Shown here in pieces: positions 38,144-46,740 of a stretch of DNA of 64,000 nt. The stretch covers positions 1 to 64,000 of the forward strand of contig CATOJE010000008.1 of assembly GCA_951800145.1 (NCBI GenBank), written 5' to 3'. The notes beneath the pieces were generated by a model that saw only the letters and a list, made by a program, of their open reading frames with translations, was not told the DNA's origin and did no database searches. The position numbers were made by a program, and so were the translations under genes. The number at the start of each line of letters is the position of its first letter. Position 1 is the stretch's first letter. This stretch comes from an uncultured Lachnospiraceae bacterium (lineage in GTDB: Bacteria > Bacillota > Clostridia > Lachnospirales > Lachnospiraceae).

Positions 38144-38611
38144 ATGAAGAATAATATTAAATATCTTGTGATGGATGTTGATGGAACACTAACTGATGGG
38201 AAAATTTATATGGGCAATGATGGGGAAGTAATGAAAGCCTTCAATATTAAAGATGGCTGTGGAATTCATGATATTGCTGTTCCTAACCATATAATTCCTG
38301 TGATCATTACTGGACGTAGATCCGATATTGTAACTAATCGGTGTAAAGAAATCGATATAGATGAAGTATATCAAGGGGTTACAAATAAAATTGAAAAGCT
38401 TTGTGAAATCACAAAGGATTTTTCAGAGATTGCCTACATTGGTGATGATATCAATGACCTTTCTTGTATGTGTATGCTTAAAAAGGATGGAGGAATTGTT
38501 GGATGTCCAGCCGATGCTGCAAATCAAATAAAGGATGTAGCAGATTTTATAAGCACTAAAAATGGTGGGGATGGAGCTGTAAGAGAATTCATAGAGTGGC
38601 TAATTGAGTAA
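38144..38611 (+). CDS. KdsC-like HAD phosphatase
   Basis: IKYLVMDVDGTLTDGKIYMGNDGEVMKAFNIKDGCGI, IITGRRSDIVTNRCKEI, AYIGDDINDLSCM. Confidence 0.85.
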   Translation: MKNNIKYLVMDVDGTLTDGKIYMGNDGEVMKAFNIKDGCGIHDIAVPNHIIPVIITGRRSDIVTNRCKEIDIDEVYQGVTNKIEKLCEITKDFSEIAYIGDDINDLSCMCMLKKDGGIVGCPADAANQIKDVADFISTKNGGDGAVREFIEWLIE

Positions 38612-39342
38612 GTCCTGAAGTAAAAAAGATTTGTTGAAAAGGGCATACGCAGCGTAATTCTTTTAAGTATCTATAAAGGAGTAAATTTAAAATATGTATA
38701 AAGTATAAGTTTGTCAATTATTGAATACTCACGATAAATGACATACAAAATTGCCCAAGATTACATGATTAACGCCAAAAGATCTTCCAAAGGAAATGGA
38801 TGGTGTCTATATTGATAAATGAAGGCAATCGGTTCTTCCTGAAACTTACTTTGAAAGAAAGCATACCCAGCTTAAAACATTGCTTTTTCACCAGCCCCTA
38901 TGAGCATAGCAAATGGACCAGAGGCATTAGCATCCAGTACCACCGGCTCCCTTGAGAGAAATGGAGCTGGCACTGGCTAAACGCCAGTTTTCCTTTGAGC
39001 TGGAGGATAGATACCTCCACATCCCAGCACACTAAGTAGGCATAATTTCTTGACGATGTCCTGCACATTCTGAATTTTGAATTTTAATACAACATCAGAT
39101 CATTTGCAAAGATAAGCCTGCTGCCCGTCACGATAAGCAGGTGTCATGATGAGGCACAGGCGTTATATAATGTAAGGAAGGAAAGAGATATTGAAATTGT
39201 CGAGAATACAATAGAAGACAGTGCATCTATAGAAAAATTATCAGATATACGGGTTTCACAAAAATTCTAACTGCTGCAAGGGCGGTCATAGATGCGCTGA
39301 CGGTGCCGCTCTGCTTTTACACTCAGCCCGATAAACTGGAAG

Positions 39343-39798
39343 CTATAGTTTTCTGTTCTTTTCCATTATATAATTTGTAAGAAAAACTCCTTGTCGTTCT
39401 ACTGATGGTTCTTTCATAACGCGAAATCCTCCCTTTATGAAAAAAGGTTTTGCTGTAATAGAAGCATGAGTAACAATACTTCCTTGAACCGCTTGCTCTA
39501 GCTCATTGCAAATAGCTGTCGCAATCCCTTTTCTTTGATAATTGGCATGAACAAATAAGCGGTCAAGATAGCCTGTTTTGTCTATATCGCCAAAGCCTAC
39601 AATGGTTCCGCTATCAACTGCAACAACACTAAAATGCTCTTGTAATGACTGGTTCCACTTCTCCAAATCCACTTCACCAGTTGCCCATGCATTTAATTGT
39701 TCTTCCGTATAATCTTTTGCATTGACAGTGTGAACTGTATTATAAAACAATTCTGCCAGTTTTTTGCAATCCGACTGCTGATACATTCTGATTTCCAC
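39343..39798 (-). CDS. GNAT family N-acetyltransferase
   Basis: GFGDIDKTGYLDRLFVHANYQRKGIATAICNELEQA. Confidence 0.85.
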   Translation of the reverse strand: MEIRMYQQSDCKKLAELFYNTVHTVNAKDYTEEQLNAWATGEVDLEKWNQSLQEHFSVVAVDSGTIVGFGDIDKTGYLDRLFVHANYQRKGIATAICNELEQAVQGSIVTHASITAKPFFIKGGFRVMKEPSVERQGVFLTNYIMEKNRKL

Positions 39799-39843
39799 TA
39801 CTTCGCTCCTCCGATATTTTCACTTTAATAAGCTTTGAATTTA

Positions 39844-40359
39844 CTATTGCAGATCAATATTTATTTCATATGTATCATCAATAAATATAGTGTTTGCATT
39901 ATACTTTTTGGCAAGTTCTAAGAAATGTGCGTTATCTTCTAAAACGTTTTTTATCGTACACCAATCATCATCTAAACGATTTTCTATGGCATTTTTATAT
40001 TTCTTTATGTTGTAAAAATGGTTTTTAATATAGCTTTCGCTCATTACAAGGCAGTAGTATCTGATATTATCAAGATATTCCTTTTCGAAATCCTTTTTCC
40101 AATCAAAGGGAATATAGATGCCTTCAATAATAAGATTTTGTTTGTTTTCTATGGCAGTTTTAATCATTTCACGAATAATAGGCCACATATAGTCTGTAAG
40201 TTGGCTATCATCTTCTGGCGTAAGTTTAGTGTAACCACTACGGATCAAGCCCATTTTCAGATGGTCTATTGAAAAATATGGATATTTATATTGTTCAAGC
40301 AGTTTTTGCGCAAGAACTGTTTTCCCAGTGTGTGAAGCACCTGTTATTAAAATAATCAT
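39844..40359 (-). CDS. P-loop NTPase (adenylate-kinase/zeta-like small kinase)
   Basis: MIILITGASHTGKTVLAQKLLEQY Walker A; ENKQNLIIEGIYIPFDW. Confidence 0.65.
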   Translation of the reverse strand: MIILITGASHTGKTVLAQKLLEQYKYPYFSIDHLKMGLIRSGYTKLTPEDDSQLTDYMWPIIREMIKTAIENKQNLIIEGIYIPFDWKKDFEKEYLDNIRYYCLVMSESYIKNHFYNIKKYKNAIENRLDDDWCTIKNVLEDNAHFLELAKKYNANTIFIDDTYEINIDLQ

Positions 40360-40439
40360 TTATGTGTTTCCTTTCCTGCTAACACAAGTTTATCGGTTTG
40401 TTACGGAAAATATATCATATCCAATTATGAAAAGCAATC

Positions 40440-40660
40440 TGTGTTCTATGTCTGTTTTGGCAGTACAGACCGTCAAGGGACGAGCAGGCTACTGTTCGCA
40501 ACCCCGCCGGGCTATGCCCGGAAACACGCGTTGCGATGCACACAAAATGGTTATTCTGTCCATTTTGGCGCTGAAACACTCGGGTTCCCTGTGACTTTTA
40601 CTCACAGGGAACGCCTCGCGGGACGTTACCTGTGAACAGTAACCAGTTTTGTAAGGATAA
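40440..40660. repeat. Structured intergenic element with nested hairpins
   Basis: gttccctgtga-cttttac-tcacagggaac perfect hairpin; ccgggc-tat-gcccgg; ends ggctactgttcgca ... tgtgaacagtaacc. Confidence 0.65.
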
Positions 40661-40755
40661 GCCGACTATTTTCTTCTATAACTTGTAGAAATAAATACAA
40701 TGTGGTAAAATGGATTACAGCAGAAATTTTGGAGGATCAGGAGAGGCAGACAGGG

Positions 40756-41412
40756 ATGAAATCTATTTTAATTATCGGGATGGGCAGGTTCGGCCAGCAT
40801 TTATGCCGGAATCTGGCAAGCCTGGACAATGAGATTATGATTGTGGATCAGGAGGAGGAGCGGCTGGAGGAGATGCTTCCTCTGGTGGTAAGCGCTAAGA
40901 TCGGGGACTGTACGAATGAGACGGTGCTGAGAAGTCTTGGGGTGGCGAATTTTGATATCTGTTTTGTCTGCATCGGGACGAATTTTCAAAGCAGCCTGGA
41001 GATCACCAGCTTAATCAAGGAGCTGGGGGCGAAATATGTGGTGAGTAAGGCAAACCGGGACATTCATGCCAAGTTTCTTCTGCGGAACGGGGCGGACGAG
41101 GTGATTTATCCGGACCGGGACATCGCGGAGAAGATGGCAGTGCGCTACAGCGCGAATCATGTCTTTGATTATATCGAGCTGACGGATGAGTTCTCCATCT
41201 ATGAGATCCCGCCGCTGCCGGAATGGACGGGGAAGAGTCTGAAGGATCTGATGCTGCGGAATGTGCACCATATCAGTATCCTGGCAGTGAAACAGCCGGA
41301 TGGGGGGATGGATATGATGCCCTCGGCGGATTATGTGATCCATGGGGAGGATCATCTGATGGTGATTGGAACTAAGGGGGATATTGATAAGGTGCTGGAG
41401 AAGCTTCGATGA
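40756..41412 (+). CDS. ktrA: TrkA/KtrA potassium uptake regulatory subunit
   Basis: MKSILIIGMGRFGQHLCRNLASLDNEIMIVDQEEERLEEM (RCK_N), GDCTNETVLRSLGV, C-terminal RCK_C-like segment. Confidence 0.9.
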   Translation: MKSILIIGMGRFGQHLCRNLASLDNEIMIVDQEEERLEEMLPLVVSAKIGDCTNETVLRSLGVANFDICFVCIGTNFQSSLEITSLIKELGAKYVVSKANRDIHAKFLLRNGADEVIYPDRDIAEKMAVRYSANHVFDYIELTDEFSIYEIPPLPEWTGKSLKDLMLRNVHHISILAVKQPDGGMDMMPSADYVIHGEDHLMVIGTKGDIDKVLEKLR

Positions 41413-41736
41413 GTGAATGGTTTGACGCTCACGGGCAGTGTCCTGCCGGGCTTTCGTGTTCGGTGGTGCGTTCGCAGCCGGGCGCATGCAGGTTCACTGT
41501 GAGTGAATGCTACAGCTATGGTTATAGGCCCTGCAGGCCGGATGTGAAGGCTTCGGCATGATAAATACAGCCTTTCTCTGCTTTACGATAGGGTGGAGAA
41601 AGGCTATTATGCTGCCATGCTACAAGGTATCCGGCTAGTGTCTTGCGTGTCTTGACTGAATATAATTCGAATGCGCACAATACCTTGCAGGGTAAGGGAG
41701 ACAGGAATAGAGAGGCAGGAATAGGGAGGTAGAAGG

Positions 41737-42567
41737 ATGAAGCATCCATATAAATTAATTGCTCTTGACATGGACGGGACGCTTTTGATGACAGATAAAT
41801 CGGTGCATCCGGATACGATCCGGGATATTGAGCTGGCAAGTGAGGCAGGGCTCCATGTGGTATACAGCTCTGGAAGGGCGATACCGGAGTTATTGCCTTA
41901 TACTTCGCGTCTGAGGACTATGCGGTATGGAATCTGCATGAGCGGTGCAGTGGTGTATGATTTTCAGGAGGAAAGAAGTCTTTTCTGTAAGGTGATTCCC
42001 AGGGAACTGGTTCGGCGGATCGTCCAGGCGGCAAGGAAGGATGACGGGATGGTACATTTCCTGACAGAGACGGAGTCTGTGGCCCGCAGAGACCAGGTGA
42101 CTCATATGGAGGATTTCCATATGGGTGTGTATCAGCCTTTGTTTTTGGAAATTTCCAGGACGGTTACGGATATGCTGGAGGAGGCTGAGCATTATGAGGG
42201 CATTCCCAAGGTAAATATTTATTTCCATTCGGTGGAAGCCAGGCAGCAGGCGTATGAGGAGCTGAAGCTTTTGCCGCTCACCTTCGCCTTCGCAGAGGGG
42301 GCAAGCCTGGAGATGACGGCCCAGGGGGTGACGAAGGCCTTGGGGCTTTGGGCACTGGTAAAGCATCTGGGGATATCCATGGAGGAAACCCTCGCAGTGG
42401 GGGATGCGAATAATGACCGTGCAATCCTTGAGGCGGCCGGTTTTTCTGTGGCTATGGGGAATGCGGACAGGGAGATTCAAGAGCTCTGTGATGCGGTCAC
42501 AGGAGATAATGATCATAATGGAGCCGGGGAGGCGATCCGCAGGTATGGGATGGGGGCGTTACTGTGA
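41737..42567 (+). CDS. Cof-type HAD-IIB hydrolase
   Basis: YKLIALDMDGTLLMTDKSVHPDTIRDIELA, TKALGLWALVKHLGISMEETLAVGDANNDRAIL. Confidence 0.9.
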   Translation: MKHPYKLIALDMDGTLLMTDKSVHPDTIRDIELASEAGLHVVYSSGRAIPELLPYTSRLRTMRYGICMSGAVVYDFQEERSLFCKVIPRELVRRIVQAARKDDGMVHFLTETESVARRDQVTHMEDFHMGVYQPLFLEISRTVTDMLEEAEHYEGIPKVNIYFHSVEARQQAYEELKLLPLTFAFAEGASLEMTAQGVTKALGLWALVKHLGISMEETLAVGDANNDRAILEAAGFSVAMGNADREIQELCDAVTGDNDHNGAGEAIRRYGMGALL

Positions 42568-42730
42568 ACGGCAAGGCCGTGAAAATGTGAACAGTAACAT
42601 GGGGGCTTGTGAACCGCATATGGCTTGACTTTCCATCGCCTTTGTGCCAAAATAAGATACGATCTGATTTTGTTTACAGATGGATAGCCCCCATTTGGCT
42701 GGGGAACGCATTTTATCATAGAAAGAAGGA

Positions 42731-43981
42731 ATGATGATGACAAAGATTGATGTGATTTCTGGTTTTTTAGGCGCAGGCAAGACTACTTTTATTAAGAAGC
42801 TTTTGGAGGAAGCCATTGCCGGGGAGCAGGTGGTTTTGATTGAGAATGAGTTTGGCGAGATTGGGATTGACGGCGGATTTTTGAAGGATGCCGGCATTGA
42901 GATCCGGGAGATGAATTCCGGGTGTATCTGCTGTTCTCTGGTGGGGGATTTTGGAGCGTCTCTGGCCGAGGTGATTACCAAGTATCAGCCTCAGCGGGTG
43001 ATTATAGAGCCGTCGGGGGTGGGCAAGCTTTCGGATGTGATGAAGGCGGTCCGGGATGTGTCAGTAAATCTGGATGTAACGCTGAACAGCTCAGTCACGG
43101 TGGTGGATGTGAAGAAATGTAAGCTGTACATGAAGAATTTCGGTGAGTTTTTTAATAATCAGATTGAATATGCGGGGAATATTGTGCTGAGCCGTACCGA
43201 TATCGCGGATTCTGGGAAGGTGGAGGCGGCTGTGGCCATGATCCGGGAGCATAATCCCAAGGCGACCATTATTACCACCCCTCTGGCCCAGCTTACCGGG
43301 CCTCAGCTTTTAGAGATTATCGAGAAGCCGGATACCATGATGGAGGATCTGCTGGCTCAGGTGAAGGAGGAGTATCACGGGCATCACCATCACCATGCTC
43401 ATGGCGAGGAGTGCGACTGTCATGATCATGAGCATGATGAATCGGCTCATGCCCACGAGCACCACCACGACCACGAAGAGGGGTGTGGCTGTCACGATCA
43501 TGAGCATGATGAATCGGCTCATGCCCACGAGCACCACCACGAGCACCACCACGACCACGAAGAGGGGTGTGGCTGTCATGATCATGAACATCATGAATCA
43601 GATCATGCCCACGATCACCATGACCATAACCACGACCACCACGAGTCCTGCGACTGTCACCAGGATCATGACCACCATGATCACCATCACCACCATCATC
43701 ACGCGGATGAGGTATTTACCAGCTGGGGAATGGAGACCACAGTTCCCTGCTCCAGGGAGAAGCTGGAGGAGATTCTGGAAAAGCTGGCTGAGTCTACGGC
43801 TTATGGAGAGGTACTTCGGGCCAAGGGCATGCTGCCCACAGAGACGGCTGGGGAATGGCTGTACTTTGACCTGGTGCCGGAGCAGTATGAGATTCGGACC
43901 GGCCAGCCGGATTATACCGGAAGGGTGTGCGTCATCGGCGCCCGGTTAAAGGAAGAGGAATTAAAGGAAATATTTGGATAG
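42731..43981 (+). CDS. CobW/COG0523 G3E GTPase with long His-rich repeat region
   Basis: KIDVISGFLGAGKTTFIKKLLEE, EFGEIGIDGGFL, SGCICCSLVGDF; HHHHHAHGEECDCHDHEHDESAHAHEHHHDHEEGCGCHDHEH... Confidence 0.9.
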   Translation: MMMTKIDVISGFLGAGKTTFIKKLLEEAIAGEQVVLIENEFGEIGIDGGFLKDAGIEIREMNSGCICCSLVGDFGASLAEVITKYQPQRVIIEPSGVGKLSDVMKAVRDVSVNLDVTLNSSVTVVDVKKCKLYMKNFGEFFNNQIEYAGNIVLSRTDIADSGKVEAAVAMIREHNPKATIITTPLAQLTGPQLLEIIEKPDTMMEDLLAQVKEEYHGHHHHHAHGEECDCHDHEHDESAHAHEHHHDHEEGCGCHDHEHDESAHAHEHHHEHHHDHEEGCGCHDHEHHESDHAHDHHDHNHDHHESCDCHQDHDHHDHHHHHHHADEVFTSWGMETTVPCSREKLEEILEKLAESTAYGEVLRAKGMLPTETAGEWLYFDLVPEQYEIRTGQPDYTGRVCVIGARLKEEELKEIFG

Positions 43982-43999
43982 ACTTGGATAGGAGCAGAT

Positions 44000-44959
44000 A
44001 TGGCAGGATATGAATTGGATGATGACATCATACCGGTATTTTTGATTAATGGATTTCTGGAGGCGGGAAAGACTCAGTTTCTCCGGTTTACTATGTCCCA
44101 GGATTATTTTCAGACGGACGGGAAAACCCTTCTGATTATCTGCGAGGAGGGGGAGACGGAGTATGATGAGGAATTATTAAAGAAGAGCCGGACCACAGCG
44201 GTTTATGTGGAGGATTTAGAGCAGCTGACGCCAGAGTATCTGACGGAGCTGGAGCTTTTGAATAATCCGGAGCGGGTACTGATCGAGTGGAATGGGATGT
44301 GGAATCAGGATAGCCTTACACTGCCTGAGGACTGGTCCATTTATCAGCAGATTACCATCATCGACGGCTCTACCTTGAACCTTTATCTGGCGAATATGAA
44401 GCCGCTTTTGGGGGCCATGCTGCGCAATTCAGAGCTGGTGATCTGCAACCGGTGTGATGATGTGACCGATGAGATGCTGACCGCTTACCGCCGTACCATC
44501 CGCGCCATGTGTCAGAATGGGCAGCTGATCTTAGAGGATCAGGAGGGAGAGATCCAGCAGGAGATGCTGGAGGAGGATCTGCCCTATGACATTCATGGGG
44601 ATGTGATTCAAATCCAGCCGGAGGACTTCGGCATCTGGTATTTTGACTGTATGGATGTGCCGGAGCGGTATGAGGGAAAGACGGTGGAATTCACCGGGAT
44701 GGTGTTAAAGTCGCCGGAGTTTCCGAAGAATTACTTTGTCCCCGGCCGTATGGCCATGACCTGCTGTGAGGCGGATATGACCTTTATCGGCTATGTGTGC
44801 AAGGCCAGGGAGGCGAAAAATCTGGAGACAAAGCAGTGGGTTCATGTGAAGGCGGAGATCGCATATGAGTATTGGCAGGACTACGGGGAAAAGGGACCGG
44901 TCCTGTATGCCAAGAGCGTGGAGCCGGCAGAGGAAATCCGGGGATATGTGCAGTTCTAA
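44000..44959 (+). CDS. CobW-like P-loop protein with TIGR03943/YcgQ-like C-terminal region
   Basis: IPVFLINGFLEAGKTQFLRFTM; C-terminus VEFTGMVLKSPEFPKNYFVPGRMAMTCCEADMTFIGYVCK...WVHVKAEI. Confidence 0.7.
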   Translation: MAGYELDDDIIPVFLINGFLEAGKTQFLRFTMSQDYFQTDGKTLLIICEEGETEYDEELLKKSRTTAVYVEDLEQLTPEYLTELELLNNPERVLIEWNGMWNQDSLTLPEDWSIYQQITIIDGSTLNLYLANMKPLLGAMLRNSELVICNRCDDVTDEMLTAYRRTIRAMCQNGQLILEDQEGEIQQEMLEEDLPYDIHGDVIQIQPEDFGIWYFDCMDVPERYEGKTVEFTGMVLKSPEFPKNYFVPGRMAMTCCEADMTFIGYVCKAREAKNLETKQWVHVKAEIAYEYWQDYGEKGPVLYAKSVEPAEEIRGYVQF

Positions 44960-45141
44960 AAAGGCTGCGGTTCACAGGCAGCGTCCCGCAGCGTGCTGCC
45001 GGGCACAATGGTGTGGACCGTGACCAGAAAACTCTGACATCATTCCATCGGTTTAAACTGGCGAAAAGAGGAAAGAATATCTATGCTGGATCTCGTTTGC
45101 GGATCCGCTGACGGAAAGAAGTACGATTCGAGGGACTAGAG

Positions 45142-46722
45142 ATGGATGAGAGAAAATATGAGGAGATTATCAACCGGCGGCGCCAGCGGCTGATGGAAGA
45201 GCGGCGCAGGCGTCAGCGCAGAGTGGCGATTACATATATCGTGATCCTGACGCTGGTTATATCGGCATCAATCCTGGCATTTGGATATTGGAAAAAACGA
45301 AGTGCTGGATCTGAGGCCGGTTCAGAAATTGGAAATGATATAAAAGATAAGCCGGGAATTGTGGAATGGGTGAAGGGCTTATTCGCGAAGGAAGAGGTAA
45401 CAGAAACGGAGCCGGTTTCGGAGCCTTTGGAAACAGAAACTGTGGAGGAGCCCTCGATCTCTTTGTCCTCGGGAGCCGGGGAGGGAGATGAGGGGGATGG
45501 ATCCTCCGTGGAGCTTGTAGACCTCACCACGCCTGAGGGCAGGCAAAAGGATCTTCTCCGCCGGGCGGAGCGGCTGGCGGCTGGCTATGATTATGACGGC
45601 GCCATCGCTCTTTTGCAGGAAGATGAGGAATTTTCCGGCTCTGAGGAGGTGGCGGCTGCCATCGCTGGCTTTGAGGAGACGAAGGCAGGGCTGATCGAGC
45701 AGGACATTAAAAAGATTCCTCATGTCTTCTTCCATTCCCTTGTGATGGATCCGGCAAAGGCTTTTGACGGGGACGATCGGACAAAGGGCTATAACCAGGT
45801 AATGACCACAAAAAGCGAGTTTGAGAAAATTCTGCTGGAGATGTATAACCGGGGTTATGTGCTGGTCCGCCTTCATGACATGGCCCACGAGGAGCTTGAT
45901 GAGAATGGACTGCCAAATATGGTAAAGGGCTCCATCATGCTGCCGGAGGGGAAGAAGCCCTTTGTGATGTCTCAGGATGATGTGTGCTATTATCGCTATA
46001 TGGATGGGGATGGATTTGCCAGCCGGATCGTCATCGGAGCGGACGGGAAGCCTACCTGCGAGATGAAGCTGGAGGACGGCTCCACGGTGGTGGGCGCCTA
46101 TGACCTGGTGCCGATCCTGGAGGAATTTATCCAGGAGCACCCGGACTTTTCTTATAAAGGAGCCAGGGCGGTTATCGCTTTTACCGGGTATGAGGGGATT
46201 TTAGGCTACCGCACCGCTGCCTCGGACCAGGAGGAAAATCCTAACTACGCAGAAGACTGTCAGAAGGCGGCGGCTGTGGCTCAGTGCCTTCGGGATAATG
46301 GCTGGGAGCTGGCTTCCCACAGCTGGGGTCACCGCTATCTGGGCCGGATTGATTTCGATGATTTCCAGGCTGATACAGATAAGTGGGAGGCTCAGGTGGA
46401 AACGCTCATCGGCCCCACGGATATTATCCTCTTCCCCTTTGGGGATGACATCGCAGACTGGCATTCCTACACATTGGATAATGAACGGTTTACCTACCTG
46501 TATAATGCCGGGTTCCGCTATTTCTGTAATGTGGACGGCAGCCAGACCTGGGTGCAGCTGGGAGGAAATTACCTGCGTCAGGGACGGCTGAATCTGGACG
46601 GCTACCGGATGTGGCAGGACATTACCGCGGAGCAGGAGGGCCGGACGCGGCGGCTGGATGAGTTCTTCCGGGCAGAGGATGTCTTCGATCCGGCAAGGCC
46701 TACTCCGGTGGAGTGGGATTAA
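45142..46722 (+). CDS. Polysaccharide-deacetylase-like membrane-anchored protein
   Basis: N-terminal TM; DDVCYYRYMDGDGFASRI, GWELASHSWGHRYLG, LFPFGDDI. Confidence 0.72.
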   Translation: MDERKYEEIINRRRQRLMEERRRRQRRVAITYIVILTLVISASILAFGYWKKRSAGSEAGSEIGNDIKDKPGIVEWVKGLFAKEEVTETEPVSEPLETETVEEPSISLSSGAGEGDEGDGSSVELVDLTTPEGRQKDLLRRAERLAAGYDYDGAIALLQEDEEFSGSEEVAAAIAGFEETKAGLIEQDIKKIPHVFFHSLVMDPAKAFDGDDRTKGYNQVMTTKSEFEKILLEMYNRGYVLVRLHDMAHEELDENGLPNMVKGSIMLPEGKKPFVMSQDDVCYYRYMDGDGFASRIVIGADGKPTCEMKLEDGSTVVGAYDLVPILEEFIQEHPDFSYKGARAVIAFTGYEGILGYRTAASDQEENPNYAEDCQKAAAVAQCLRDNGWELASHSWGHRYLGRIDFDDFQADTDKWEAQVETLIGPTDIILFPFGDDIADWHSYTLDNERFTYLYNAGFRYFCNVDGSQTWVQLGGNYLRQGRLNLDGYRMWQDITAEQEGRTRRLDEFFRAEDVFDPARPTPVEWD

Positions 46723-46740
46723 GGTGATGAGGGCAAAGGA

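Noticed and set aside
43395-43949. Alternative-frame ORF over the His-rich region
   Set aside because: Repetitive MIMSMMNRLMPTSTTTT sequence is a frame-shifted reading of the His codon repeats in the CobW gene.
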